A stretch of DNA of 64,000 nt from Parastagonospora avenae f. sp. tritici 18332-5 (GCA_022559985.1 JAFJTR010000001.1:62001-126000), one strand, 5' to 3'. Shown: positions 35,355-48,303, numbered from the stretch's first letter. Numbers and translations: made by a program. The notes: generated by a model from the letters alone, not told the origin.

Positions 35355-37247
35355 TTATACTTCGTTGCTGGGATATGTCACCTTCTCCGTCGGCAAGAAT
35401 TCCTCTTTGATAGCCCTCATATTCACAAAGCGCGCCAGCAGGTTCGCACTCCCAGCCTTGTCGTTTGTGCCACTTGCTCTTGATCCACCAAAAGGCTGTT
35501 GTCCAACAACTGCGCCGGTGCACTTGCAGTTGATGTAGAAGTTACCGGCTGCGTTCCTCAACTTCTCTTCCGCGAACTTGATGGTCTCGCGATCCTTGGC
35601 GAATACAGCACCCGTCAGCGCATATTCGGACGTGTCGTCGATTTGCTTGATAATGTTGGCGAACGCGTTGGGCGCGGCATCATCGTAGACGTAAGCTACG
35701 AGCACTGGGCCAAAGAGTTCGCGGGACAGCAAGGGGTGGTTGGGGTTTGTGGTTTTGTAGACTGTAGGGTGGATGTAGTATCCCTTGCTGCTGTCGTACT
35801 TGCCGCCAACCATGAGTTCCAGTTCGCTGTCGTTCTTGGCTTCGTCAATGACGCCCGAGAGCTTCTTGAAGCTGGCTTCGTGGATCACAGGACCGATGAA
35901 GTTGGAGAAATCAGATGGCTCGCCGATCTTGAGGGCCTCGGTCTCTTTGATCAACTTCTCCTTGAATTCCGGCCATGCGGACTTGGGTACGTAGAGGCGT
36001 GAACATGCGCTGCATTTCTGGCCTTGGTATTCGAAAGCCCCGCGAACGGTCTGGATTGCCGCGTTGGCAATGTCTGCATCTTTGTGGATCAAGTGGAAGT
36101 TCTTTCCACCAGTCTCGCCTACGATCCTCGGATAGCTCTGGTACTTGCCCTCTGCAACCCCGCCTGCAATCTTTCCATACAGTGATCGGAATACTGCGGT
36201 GCTGCCTGTGTAATGCAGGGCGGCGAATTGTCGGTGTGCTAGAACGGACTTGGTAACTTCCTCTGCATCACCTGGGACCCACTGGATTACATTCGGTGGT
36301 AAGCCGGCCTCAATGAGGATCTGGTACAGTAGCCAGTTTGACGCAATGGCTGCGAGAGAAGGCTTCCAGACTACGACATTGCCCAGAAGGGCTGGTGCCG
36401 CGGGCAGGTTGCCGCCAATGGCTGTGAAGTTGAAGGGCGATACAGCGTACACAAAGCCCTCAAGCGGTCGGTATTCCACACGACTAATTATGTTAGCTTG
36501 TTATGTTTCAATTCGGGGAAAACCCCACGTACTTCCATACTCCGGGAGAGTTGTGTGTTGGCTGGACTCCATATATTTCCTGCGCATACTTGACGTTGAA
36601 CCTCAAGAAGTCACACAGCTCAGCTGCAGAGTCGATCTCTGCTTGCCATGCATTTTTGCCCTGGCCAACCATGGTCGCTGCCATGATGTCGTAGCGGTAC
36701 TTCGTCGAAATCAAGTCGGCTGCTTTCAAAAAGACTGCGGCACGTTCTGCAAAGGGCAGAGACTCCCATGCTGGCTTTGCCTCTAGTGCCGAATCAATCG
36801 CCTTCTTGACGTCCGCCGGGCTGGCATTGGAGTACTTGGCAACCACATCGGCGTGCGAAGATGGGTTGTGCTGTGTGAGTATCGAGGAGTTGTTGATCTT
36901 AGAAGTCAGCCTATGTGTATTTTAGGATTTGTAAGATGTCCTTACATGTTCTCCAGCAACTACCAGAGGTACCTGAACAGTTCCTTTCTTTTTCAGAGCT
37001 GCCACCGCATCCTGAAGCTTCTTGCGGTCCACGGAACCTTTGCTGTAATGTTGCTAGACCTTTTCGTCAGCGTATGACTGTCTACTTCGAAAAATTGACT
37101 ACTCGCGTTGGGTTCGTTGTTGACTTCTGGAATCTTGAAGGTCGCCAGCGTCCCCGCATATCTCCTCGATGCCAATTGCGCTCTAGCACAAGCCGCGGGC
37201 AGAGCGCCAATAGACCTAGAGGCCGAACACATTTTCAAAGAAACCAT
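35355..37247 (-). CDS. PUT2: Delta-1-pyrroline-5-carboxylate dehydrogenase, mitochondrial (ALDH4 type)
   Basis: Oxidises pyrroline-5-carboxylate (as glutamate semialdehyde) to glutamate with NAD+, the second step of proline breakdown in mitochondria. Four exons: 37107-37247, 36946-37053, 36533-36897, 35355-36483 (580 residues). The N-terminus (CSASRSIGALPAACARAQ) is Arg/Ala/Ser-rich, as expected for a mitochondrial presequence. Family text is intact: VVAGEH, VWNRVEYRPLEGFVYAVSPF across the third intron, VGETGGKNFH, and the catalytic Cys in QGQKCSACSRLYVP. The first intron begins with GC (GCGAGT) and ends CTAG. Using it joins NEPN to QHYSKGS, exactly the family sequence, and GCTGAC lies at branch distance. 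Confidence 0.94.
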
Positions 37248-37890
37248 TGTGATATTTACTCAACTTGTCGAATATCATTTGAACAGTAGAGAGCGGTTCG
37301 TCGTTTTGTATATGGACTTGCGAAGGTGTGGAATGACGAAGCCCCGATGCTAGCCGCACCGTGTGGGGTAATGCAGGTCAGGAACCACCACTGTGGTCTC
37401 TTTTCTCGGCGTGCTCCAACTGCACCGACAATTTCTGGGGATTATTGTCCGATATCGCAGGACATTTGTACGGTCAGATGCGGATGAGTGAGATGAAAAG
37501 TCTTCAAGACGTGGTGCCGCGGAGCTCAGATGCGAGAAGTCCATCGAATCGCGTTTACATGCGGGAAGATAGGTACAGTACTCCAAACTTTAGCTTCCAG
37601 GATGCACGAGGTAGCTTATTCTAATGGGCTGTGAAACTCAAAGAAAGAAGGTGCATATACCTCCACGATCATCGCGGAGCGGGGTCGATCAACAGCATTT
37701 GTTATTCACTAAGAAGGCAGACCGATCGCACTGTCAAAATATGCTACAGTTAACAGTGTTGATTTGGTATCGTCAGATAAGCCTTTCATACTAAGAGTCG
37801 ATCAAAAGAAAGACTGCCATTTTCACCCAGTACAGAAAGAAGAACCAAACTCCGGATTCGCCATACCACGATGCGTTGAGAGTGGCGTTT
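37248..37890. other. Intergenic region
   Basis: About 640 bp between PUT2's start and NUG1's stop, both on the minus strand. It contains the PUT2 promoter. No gene is seen. Confidence 0.45.
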
Positions 37891-39643
37891 CTACATCTCC
37901 ATTGCTTCAGGCGTCTCGATAGCTGCGGGCTCATCACCCCAGAGGCCCTCCAACTTGAACTCGGCAGCCCATTCCTTGACAATTTCCTTCTGGTCACCCA
38001 CAAGACCGCCTTTGGTAGCTGGCGCAGTCTTCGCTGTCGAGGGTTCGGCGACTGGTGTGTATTTGGGCGGACTTGTCCATCCCTGAATGCGTCCATCTCT
38101 CCAGTCGCAGAGAACAGTCTGTGCAGCACTATGGAGATTGGGAATACCGCCACGACCAAGACGTCCGCGTTTCCTTGCAACTTGAACCAAGAAGTCGGTC
38201 GTGCGGTCGGTTCCGTTAGCAAGGAGAGCAGGCAGATCGTAGACCTGCATGAGCTTCGCAAAGAGGTCCTCGGACGACGATAACCTCTTCAAGAGTAGAG
38301 TGACTGCGGGCACAGGATCATCGATTTCCTTGGGCGGGACGGCGTTAAGCAGGATGAGGCGCGCTTGTTGTGATACTTTGCTCTCTTTGGACCCCTCTTG
38401 AGTGTTGGGGAACACGATACCAGGCGAGTCGAGCAGCTTCAGCTTGTTGTCTAGCTTGACCTCACGGAGACTGGTAGTGACACCAGCCTCTGCACCCACA
38501 GGGGCTGCAGGTCCTTTCCCTCCCATTCTCGCACCCAAGGCGTTGATAACGGAAGACTTGCCAACATTGGGGTAACCAATGATGCCAACTTTGATGGATC
38601 GCTTCAATTGCCGCGACTCAGCGAAGGACTTGAGAGCCTTGAAAAGCGTCTCAGATGTGCTCTTCACGGTGAGGTCCTTGTGCTCGAACGTCTTCGCATT
38701 CGCTGCAGATTTCGATGCGCGCAGGGGAATCGTAGGGAACGAGCGACGCAAGTATATAAGCCACGCGCGGAGAACTGGCGGAGGCACCAAGTCGATCTTG
38801 TTGAGAATGAAGATCATGCGCTTGCTTCCGCCGTCTGCTGACATGACCATCTGTTCCACCTCTTTCGACCGCGTGCTTGTGGGGTCTCGAGCATCGAGGA
38901 CGTAGAGTACAACGTCAGCCGCATCCACCACTTGCTTGTACACCTTGTCGAACTGCTTTCTTGAGGAGTCCTTGCGCACCTTCGCGCTGCCCTCTTCCTC
39001 TTCGGAGACCTCCGAGTCCTCGTCATCGTCCATTGCGTCGTTGTTGTCTCCGTTCTGCTTATCGAATGCGGCGGCGCGGGCTTTAGCGGAGGCGAGTAGA
39101 GCAGCCATCGGATTGGAGCTGTCCTGCTCACAATTAGTCTCGACATGATAGTTTGTAAAGCGCACAACATACCACATCCATGGTGTCTTCGTCCTCGCTA
39201 TCATCGTCGTCAAGAAGCTCGTTGTCTTCGGCATCGAATTCTTCAAAGTCATCTTCCACACCTTCCGCGACAACGCCGCCATTCTTCTTAAGCTCTCTAG
39301 CCAGCTCACGACGGCGTGCGCTCTCCTCCTCTTTGCGCCGGCGTGTCTCCTCAACTTCTGCGAGAATCTTGTCCTTATATGGAAACAGGTTGGGAATGCC
39401 CGGGTCCTTCCTCGTCTTGGATCGCCATTCTGGGTTCTAATAATGTGTAAGAGAACGCCTAGCGTATTTGCGCATCATACACACCTTCTTCGCAGCCTTT
39501 TTCGCTTTGCGCTGCTTTTCCGCCGACTTCTTCTCGATCTTGTTCCTTAACCGCACGGGTACGCGCTTTGACTTTGGCTCTATCACTGGAATTAGTGTCA
39601 CCGATACTCGTATGGGACATGTTTACATACTTCCGATCTTCAT
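37891..39643 (-). CDS. NUG1: Nucleolar GTP-binding protein NUG1 (GNL3-like), 60S biogenesis
   Basis: Circularly permuted YlqF/YawG-type GTPase needed for maturation and export of the large ribosomal subunit. Four exons: 39631-39643, 39485-39585, 39173-39436, 37891-39123 (536 residues). The first exon is only 13 nt, and the ATG formed across the first junction gives MKIGMIEPKSKRVPVRLRNK. The basic N-terminus is the usual nucleolar/RNA-binding region, followed by an acidic block. GTPase motifs appear in permuted order: DARDP, NKIDLVP (G4), GYPNVGKSSVINALG (G1), GVTTS (G2), DSPGIVFP (G3). The C-terminal part has LGRGGIPNLHSAA, typical of the family. Confidence 0.93.
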
Positions 39644-40109
39644 TGTGGCTCGTGGTAGGTGGTTGTACTCGTCTAGACGATTGCGCCTCGAAATTTTGTT
39701 AGGATGTCGAACTTTTGGCGAACGACAGGGATCTTGAAGGCGGTGGGCGGCAGAATCCCGGACCCACCGTGCCCCTCATTGGCTGCCGTTGCACTCTTCT
39801 ACGTACCAGCACAAGGTACATGCTCTGAGACAACGGACATCTATTGGTGGCTCAGATTCTGCAGTTGACTATCAAATACACATCTACAGTCCTCATAATC
39901 CTCAGATACATAGTGAAAGTGGGGCACCACCACGTATGCTGCAATCGGGTAGACTGCCGAAAACATGTTAGTGCCAAGGCGCTCTTTCTCTATATCTTCT
40001 ACCTACTTCTCTCTCACCATCAACAAATTGCTCAAGACGCATCCACTCGAAATCCCAAATCCCTCGCGTTAATCTTCGGTGCTGAGAAATCTCTCCATTC
40101 ACATCAACT
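39644..40109. promoter_or_regulatory. Divergent promoter between NUG1 and the HAD phosphatase
   Basis: 466 bp between divergent start codons, expected to contain both promoters. No defined element was identified. Confidence 0.4.
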
Positions 40110-41215
40110 ATGCCTGAGGCGTCATTCTCTGCGGCAACGCAGACCATCCAGTGCCATGGTTTGGTGAGTTGGAAGTCACGATCACAAGTGTTTGTTGATT
40201 GACGGGGTTTTTAGCTCTTTGACATGGAGTACGGACTCATGGATCGACTGGCCAAACCACGTATGCTAAACACCGTAGTGGTACAATCATAGATTCCACA
40301 GATGCGATCGTCAAGCACTGGCAGAAGTGAGGGCAAGGCACCACACATTCATCAGCACCAGACTTACCGGAGCAGGATAGGACGAGAGATAGGTGTCGAC
40401 CCGGAAGTTGTCCTTGCTACGTCGCACGGCCGCCGTTCAATCGATGTCCTTCAAATATACGAACCGAAGCTCGCTAATTGGGAATGTGCGTATAATTGTC
40501 ATGGAAATGCCGACACTCGACCAACTAAACAACTCAGACATAAGCCATGCCGAAGGCCTCATCCCGAAGGAGTTTGGCCAAGATGCTGTGGAGATTCCCG
40601 GTTCACGAAATCTACTGGAGAAGCTCGAAGAACAAGCTATCCCCTGGTGTATCGTAACATCCGGAACCCGACCACTTGTCACTGGCTGGCTTGATGTGAT
40701 GAGGTAAGTATGGCTGCAAAGAACGCTCCCAATGCCGGTTTGCTGACCTACGTGCAGTGAGTAGAATCTCTTCCTAGCCCGAGCGATCTGAGCAGCCAGC
40801 GAGGTAGTTCAGAAGTATCGCCATTGACGCACCTCTCCCAACAGTTCTTTTAACGTAACACTAGCTAATTATGGCTTCTTCTCAACTAGAGCTGGCCCAC
40901 CCGAAGAAGCTGGTCACAGCTGAAGACGTCGAGAGCGGAAAGCCGGATCCCGCATGCTACCAACTAGGGGCAAAACTACTTGGTCTGCAACAATCCAGTC
41001 GATCCATCGTGGTGTTCGAGGACGCGCCTGCGGGAGTGCGATCCGGTAAAGCTGCTGGATTCACCGTTGTGGCTCTTTTCACAACCCACAAACTAGAACA
41101 ACTCATCGAAGCTGGCGCAGACTACGTTGTCCAAGACATGCGGAGTGTGACCATGACTTCGTGGGATAAGACGACAGGGGTCGCACAAATCAGCATTGCC
41201 AACGCCTTGGTGTAG
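40110..41215 (+). CDS. HAD-superfamily glycerol-3-phosphatase-like protein (GPP type)
   Basis: Likely hydrolyses glycerol-3-phosphate or a related sugar phosphate. Exons: 40110-40163, 40215-40228, 40279-40326, 40376-40485, 40538-40703, then a 3' exon from about 40890 to 41215. The HAD nucleophile motif is split by an intron and restores as LLFDMDGTIIDST. Further motifs are VTSGTR (II), GKPDPACYQLG (III) and VFEDAPAGVRSGKAAG (IV). Four introns of 49-52 nt agree in phase. The fifth does not: the GTAAGT donor at 40704 leaves phase 2, while the only fitting acceptor (CTAG at 40886-40889) needs phase 1 to reach ELAHPKKLVTAEDVE. A 26-nt extra exon at about 40778-40803 could rescue the phase; otherwise a one-base indel has broken the gene. 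Confidence 0.72.
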
Positions 41216-43374
41216 GCGACTAGAACTACGCAGAATACGAGATGTACTCCATCCTATGTATCCTAGAATAAGTCTGGTGAGATGACGATTGACACGTGCG
41301 AGCTTACTCTACGATGTTCGATGACCCTGTTCCTGTACGGCTATGCAGGCCACCACGCTCCAGTCAGACGTCGAGATAAGCAATGCATCTGACAGCGGTC
41401 CTGGGTTGTTGCCTGATGCTGCGGCGAAGGCATCATTTGTTTGGACCTGGAATGTTTCTTCGGGATATGCGGGCGCAACTTAGCCACGGCCCTTGCAGCA
41501 CTTTTGGCCCGCGCTGCTTTGCTACGGTTCGACGAGTTCGGACAGATGCTAACTCGGTGTGTTGCAGTGCATGGAGAGTGCCGGGTTTGGCGGTCTGAGC
41601 CACGCTGAATCTCTTCTCTCAAGCGGTCACAGAAGTTCATGCGAAGACGTCGACACGAAGACAAGTGTGGAGACTGGTCTCAAATGGGAGCAGCGCCGCC
41701 GTGGTGCGACAGTGCAGGGGGAACAGGTGCAACCTCCGCGGCCACGCGCAAAGGGTTTGGTGGAGACGTGAGAGCGCACGGGAGCCCCCTTGCTGCTGGG
41801 TATCTCTAAGCGACCCACTTCTGTTCTCTCGGGTGCACTCACCCAGCAGCAGTCTCCAAGCCCCGGCTTTACTTTGGACGGCGCATCAGGTCTAATCCAC
41901 GACTCTGGCGCTCGACGGTCTGTGACCTAATCGAAGTGCTCGAGTCGTACCGTCGCCGAGCTGGGCCGATGCAAGGTACGCTCCAGAAAGTGTCAACATG
42001 TCCGCGCCGCTATCCGCAAGCTGGGAGCGAGGCGCGACGTGCCCCTTTGCGCATGCAGCTGTGAGTGGTGTGGAGTCGGGCTTGTCACACAAGTGCTCAT
42101 CAGGGCTATCAGGGGCCGGAAAGCGGTTACTGACGACATTTCTGCTCGGCGATTGGCGAGAGTGTAGAAAGCACGCCAACAAGCAGGTAGCGGAAGTGTG
42201 CTCCAGGATGGCGGAGACTGCGTTGCTAGAGCGGACTTGACAGCGGCGCTTCGCGATAGAGTCGGATGAAAAGGGGTGGTAAGGCCGGCGGCCGCGAAGA
42301 CGACGGCGCTATGTCTCCCATTCCGCTGGATGCCCCAGCAGTCAGGCTGCTAAGGTCGACTGTATGTGTCGGAGAGGTGGCGACATTGTTCTCCTTCACA
42401 GCAGCCTCGTTCGATGTGCCCCGAGCGCAGGGCCCGAGCTGGGGAGCTGGGCATCGCATCACTGTCCATGCACATCCCGCAGCACATGATGATGAATGAT
42501 GTTCACTGTTATTGCCATTCAGGTTGATGGGGGATCCCAACTCAGGCCAAGCTCTCCCGCAACACCGCGAAGCGGATCAGCCGCCGGCCGCTGTTCGCTT
42601 CAGTGGCGGGCCAATGGGCGCATGTGCGCAGCCAGCCCCTGTGCTGGAAGCCCACAAAGCGCGTCGGACGTTGAGGTCGTCGAGCTGGAGCGACTCCAAG
42701 CGTGTGCGTGACTGCATCATCCACTTGCAGATGGCGAGCAGATGGGCTCGAGGTGCAAAGGTGCCGCCGCGAATCAGGCCCAGCACGCATCGAGCAGCTG
42801 GTGGTGCTGATTAGAGACGGCGAGTGTAACAGGGAGCAGAGCAGCAAAGTTATTTTTGTGCAGTTGCAGATGGGGTGGATGGGATGGGGGAGTGGCTGAG
42901 CAGCGCGGGACTGACCAGGGCCCTGCCTGGGTGCTGTGCTGGGAGCTGGGCTGCTTAGGCTGGTTTATGCGCCGTCTTTCCTCACAACCGCTCACGCTCG
43001 ACGCTCGACGCTTGACACTCGCTCCTGCTGCCGTTGCGCGGTATACTTTCGTTATTGTGTCCTTCACACCCGTCACTCGCTACCGACTTTACTTGGTCTA
43101 ATACTTGCATCCATACATAGCATTACTACGTATAATCTGCAGCGCTGCCCCCATTGTCGCTGCCCGCGAACCCCGTGCACGCCGCTCATCGCCCGAACCT
43201 GGACGCACACCCGAGCACCTGCTGGACGCCTGCTGCGATCTCGACTGATCTCCCAGAAGCCCCGCGCCCACGCCCTCGCGCAGCGTCCACGATTGTTGCG
43301 CCGCTGCAGCCGTCTGAAGTCGCGCGAGACCCCTCTGTCGCTGTTCCGCCGTCCAGCTTCGCGGCGTGTCAACC
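41216..43374. other. Long GC-rich region upstream of the homeobox gene
   Basis: About 2.2 kb with many overlapping GC-driven frames on both strands, none convincing. Its size suits an extended promoter and 5' leader for the homeobox regulator. I see no specific site I can defend. Confidence 0.45.
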
Positions 43375-45678
43375 ATGGACCCGTCCGGCGAGCCGCAGGA
43401 CGCAGGCGGGGCCTCGCATCCGAATGGACCCCCTCAGAAGGCCCCCCAATGCGACGTGAAGCCGCGCCTGACCAAGGAGCAGCACGACGTGCTCGAGCAG
43501 CACTTCCAGCAGCAGCACAAGCCAAGCACCCTCGTCAAGAAGGACTTTGCCACGAGACTGGGCGTGCCCCTAGACAAGATCAATGTTCGTGACCACTAGT
43601 GCCCGCCAGCCGCATGTCGCAGTCTGCTAACGTGACTTCAGAATTGGTTCCAGAACCGCAGGGCCAAGGTCAAGCAGGACCGCAAGAAGATTGCGAACCA
43701 GATGAACATGGCCCTCAATGCACCCTACAACGGCCTGTATGGGGGCATGCCCGCCAGGAACCCGCAGTACCCACAGCACCCAGATCAGCTCCAGCTGCAC
43801 ATGGCCATGAACCAGGAGTACCACCCCATGAACGCCGACATCAGCCCTGCCATGCTCCCTGTGCAGGGCGCGGAGAGCACCTCCACCCTTGATCTGACAT
43901 CCCAGATCTCAATGCCGCAGCCGTACGACATGCAAGCCATGCGCCCGATTCCAGAGGCCAACCAGTCCAACGCCTATGCGCCAAACGTCGTCATGAACTC
44001 GTTCATGGCTGCAGCCAACGGGGGCTACATGCACAACCCAGACATGTCGGTCCACACGCAGCAAGTAGACTATCCGTATGACACGACCAACTTCGCCAAC
44101 AACCTCTCCTTCGATCTCCCTGCAGACATTTCGAACGAGAACGCAGGGTCGAACTCGATGTTCTCTGCGTACGGCGGCCTCGGCGGGTTGCCATATGTTT
44201 CAGACATGAATTCGAACTCAATGCCAGCCGAGGCACATCAAAGCAGTGCGTCCCTGTCGACACACTCCTCGCCATTTTCCGGAGCGCCAAACAATCCAAC
44301 GCCGCAATCCTCCAACGGACCCACTCCGCCAGTCGCTTCGCTCGTGTCTGCTTACACAGGATGGACGGAAGATCCAAGTTCAGGGCCGCAGGACCACGTT
44401 GAAGAGCCCGAAGACCAGTTCACAGCGCCTTATAACATGAGAGGAGGATCCTTATCAGAGAACACCCTGCCTTTCTGGTCTCAGCCGGGCACCAACACGA
44501 ACTACAGCCACGGCTTCTATCAACAATCCAATGTATCTTCACAAGCGGTGCTCTCTTCACCTGATAACGACATGGCGCGAAAGGCCAGCACAGGGCCTTT
44601 AGACTTCGATGCCCCGCCTATGTTCCAGGACGATTCGTACGCACGGAGGAACTCTTCTACGAGCAATCTCGCAGGCAATTTTGAAGCCATTCAAATCCGC
44701 AATGGTACTCCGGACGAATTCAAGCAACCGACTTCTATCGCTCAAAGACGGAAAGGTCGCCCAGTCACACTGAACCCAGGTGCAATGCGGAGTGCATCGT
44801 ATTCTGCGCCTATGCCATCACCCGGTGGCAATAGTGGTGATCACACTCTGCGGCGAATCCGCTCGAGTGGCATTCCCAATGTCGGAGGGCGTGTTCAGAA
44901 ATCCCAGCCAGGCTCAGCTCAACGCTCACCAATGGTATCCAACTTCTCTGAAGCTGCTTCTTCACCCAAGTTTGCACGCGCATTTTCTTCGTCAAGCACA
45001 GCCACGTTGGGCAATGGCACAGGCAGTCTGGCGCCACCAACACCGCTCACGCCTCAAGACATGGGCCTATATTGGCAGAACAACACGGTCATTCGCCCTC
45101 ATTCAGTCATGCCAGAACATAACAGTCCAGAGAGCATGAATGCCAACTACTCTGCAGAATCACAGTCGGCGGGGGCCTTTGCTAAGAGTGTCTCACCTCC
45201 CAACGCATCGTTGGAGTTGCAGCAAATGACACAACAGTACTCCAGCGACGGATACCGCGATTCGCCCCCACAGTCAGCACCGGCTACGCAGCAGAACTTC
45301 CCTCGATCCATGTACATGCAACAGCCACACGTGCGACCAGGTTTCCATTCCACAACCGATCTCACCATTGCGCAACCCAAGCCTTCACACTTTCGACGAC
45401 CGTCACTGCAAGATGGCGCGCAGCCTCCTGTAGACGATAATAGCTACTTCCAGAACGGCAATTTCGACTATAACAACTACACAGGCGTGTCATTGACCAA
45501 CATCGCTCACAACGTACCGTTCGCACCACGTCCAAGCCAGGCGCCCGAATTTCTCGTTCACGAATTCATACCACCGCACGGTGGCTCTGCCCAAGGCCAC
45601 ATGTACCGCCAATCAAACGATTCGCATTCCAAGAACTACATTTTTGCCAATCAAGGACCAAGAGACTTCAAGTCATGA
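43375..45678 (+). CDS. Homeobox transcription factor
   Basis: DNA-binding developmental regulator, 748 residues in two exons (43375-43584 and 43642-45678). The intron has a GTTCGT donor, a TGCTAAC branch and a TTCAG acceptor, and joins DKIN to NWFQNRRAKVKQDRKK. The homeodomain spans about residues 27-87: KPRLTKEQHDVLEQHF (helix 1), HKPSTLVKKDFATRLGV (helix 2) and the WFQNRRAKVKQ recognition helix with its invariant W, F, N and R. The rest is long, Gln/Asn/Ser/Pro-rich and disordered. The homeodomain resembles the filamentous-fungal HTF1/HOX2 type known for control of conidiation, an assignment made by recall only. Confidence 0.9.
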
Positions 45679-47021
45679 CACGAAACAGTACATTCACCAG
45701 TTGTACGCGCTTTAGTGCCTTGTCCATAGACGCTTTGCATAAATTCTACATGTCACTATATTCCTAAGGCGATGTCTTCTACATCCCTTGACGACCCATA
45801 TTTACGAATTACACCTATCACCTCAGGACATCAGGCGTCACATTCCTTTCTTACCAAGCACAGTCCTTGGCTTTTACTCCGAACCTTAATTCTTAATACG
45901 ACTGGAGCACGGCGCAGGATTGGCGAAAACTGATGAGCAGCGAGCAAGAGCGGCGTTCTCCGGGTCCCTTTGTTTCTTCTGTTTTGGATATACCGATTAC
46001 GAAACGTTTGCAACGGGCGTTTGGGGCTATTTTGTGCTGATGCAGGGGCCCTTTTTTGTGTTAATGACTTTGTGTTATTTTGCTGTACATGGAACGATAT
46101 GAGGATGGATAGTGGAGATTCCACCAAGCTTGGCAGAATGCAGTAGACGATCAAATGTAAAGTGGCCGCTGTGATGCGCGCCCGACTTTTCCAGAAGTTG
46201 CTTCTTTGAGCCATCATGTGTGCCCGAATGTCTGGTGATGCAGGTACGAGTCGATCCTCCACTGCATGCATAGGGCGAGTTGAATTGGGCGGAGAAGCCC
46301 AGGCGGGTGGCAAATGCTGCTCACGCTGGGCATGAATCCTTCGGCAAGTTCCAGCATCAACTTCACACCGTTGAAGCATCTATCGCAGTAGCACTTTCCC
46401 TTACTCACAACCCTGACAACCCGTTACATCTACCATTCCTCCCAGTTCATCAAAATGCAACGTCCGAGGCTGTTCTCGCACACGGCCCTCTTCGCCCAGT
46501 CCCCGCGCCGTTGGCGATGTCGAACGCGCGGGCCGATTGCAGTTACTTTTTCTGTAACTCGCAAAGCCCCTGAAATTGCAGCCTGATAACGCTTGAGATC
46601 TCGGAGGTAGAGATACGTCGGGAATGTCAATATCGTACGATCGCGATCTGCCGAGCACCGATTGGCTCGGAGCGCGTTGCTATGTATTGTTGTGGATCGT
46701 GGACCTGGGGTGATGAGTCGGAGGGCGGGAGGCGTATTTAGGTAGATGTGGAGAGAGAGAAGGGTAAGCAAGGGTCTACAAATCGGTAAGTGGAATTATG
46801 GAGCATAGAGACGTCGGGTACGTTGTTTGGATACGTATGGAGGCCGTGGTGGGTGAATGGACTTCGTATCGAGGTTCAACGATGATTCAAGTTGCGTGCA
46901 CCTTATCAGACACAGTGGAGTTCGGACGTCTTTGCGTCAAGTATATGAAGACGGCACGGCACGTTCAGAGTGCGGCTCGGTGTCTTTTGAACCAGGCACA
47001 CGGACAATCAGAACACGCAAC
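45679..47021. other. Convergent intergenic region
   Basis: About 1.3 kb between the 3' ends of the homeobox gene and the 7-TM gene. Only short, unrelated frames. Probably holds long 3' UTRs. Confidence 0.45.
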
Positions 47022-48303
47022 TCAGCAATAGTATGTTGAATCTATGTCTAATCTTGAAGGTGGTTTGCGCATCGAGTCGAGCGGCTTCATTCGCACAACT
47101 TCCGGTTTTGCCAATCTGAAAGGTCTGAGATTTCCGCCAGCGACGCTTTGTCTTTCAACACCAGGCGAAAGGAGCGCTCGGTTTGTGTTAGAAGGCCAAT
47201 GACTTGCTGGTCGAACTGAGTGAATCGGAGGATTTGCCACTTGCTCAGACGTGCCCAGTGCTAACCAGTGGATGACCAGAGCGTCCCAGACGACTATGCA
47301 CTAGGTGTCAGTGTCGTGCATAAGTAAGAGAGTAGGAGACTTACCCTCAACCACGCATAACGCCAAACACATCGTTCCCAGCTCTTCTCCGTCTATGAGG
47401 ACGAATTGTATCATATTAGCCATCATAGGAATCTCGATCAACAAGCTTCCAATGATGCTCCTCCACACTAACGAACGGATGTTTCGCTGAGCTACCGTAT
47501 GACTGGGGACCATCGGTGAGAAAGGAATGTGCGTGCTGACACGTCTAAGCGCGTCCGGTATTGTCGAGAACTGGTGCATTCTCGTGGCCGGACGAAGAAG
47601 GTAGAAGAAGACGCCAGTGAGACACACGTCGACGACGACGTTCACGGCGAGTACAGGAATTGATGCTTTGGCTTCAATGTCAAAGTAGCAACGAGCATTC
47701 TTGGGGCCCAGGTCAACGACAGGACTGACGTAGCTGTTGATGACGACGGGGACGAACATGAAGACGACCAGCGCGAGACATGCGAGGTAGATTTTGTCAT
47801 GCTTTCTCCGCACGAAGGGTGCTCGTACAATGTGGATGCGCTCCACGAGGAACAGGAAGACGGTGGCCTTGGTACACGTGTAGAACGTAAGGCACACCCA
47901 CGTGCCGACAAGACAGAGCTTGTACGTTGTGAGGCCCTGGCCAGCTACAAGTACTGTGGCTACGAGTATGAACGCCAACACTAGTGTGTATATGACCAAC
48001 ACCAGTAGCGATATGAAGTTCCGTTGTACGGAAATATTATGCTTTAGTTTGCTGAAGTGCGAGCCTAAAGTACGTGTCAGCTATTGTTGATTGACTGGAA
48101 GTGATCTGCTCACCTAGTAGAAAAGAAAGAAGGCCCACCAAGGAAAGCGACATGGCAATAAAGATTGTACGATATGACGCGGGAACCGCCGTCTGAATGC
48201 GGACTCCCTCATCTCGAATAAGAGGAGCATCTCTCGATGGCAGCACAGCTGCCGCCTGAACAACACCGCTAAACATTAGCGAGATACAACTTCTCACGAT
48301 CAT
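47022..48303 (-). CDS. Seven-transmembrane receptor-like membrane protein
   Basis: Three exons, 48114-48303, 47345-48064 and 47022-47293 (393 residues), with introns of 49 and 51 nt in matching phase. Seven hydrophobic helices are visible: RTIFIAMSLSLVGLLSFLLG, FISLLVLVIYTLVLAFILV, CLVGTWVCLTFYTCTKATVF, KIYLACLALVVFMFVPVV, IPVLAVNVVVDVCLTGVFFY, IIGSLLIEIPMMANMIQFVL and, across the last intron, CLALCVVEVVWDALVIHWL. Helix 3 ends in LVERIHIVR, placed like a DRY-type motif. The C-terminal tail is Arg/Pro/Ser-rich. It resembles fungal GPCR-like proteins of unknown ligand; no CFEM domain is present. The assignment as a receptor is topological only. Confidence 0.75.

Noticed and set aside
41340..43370. 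Many long frames upstream of the homeobox gene
   Set aside because: They occur on both strands in GC-rich DNA, overlap each other and show no recognisable protein sequence.
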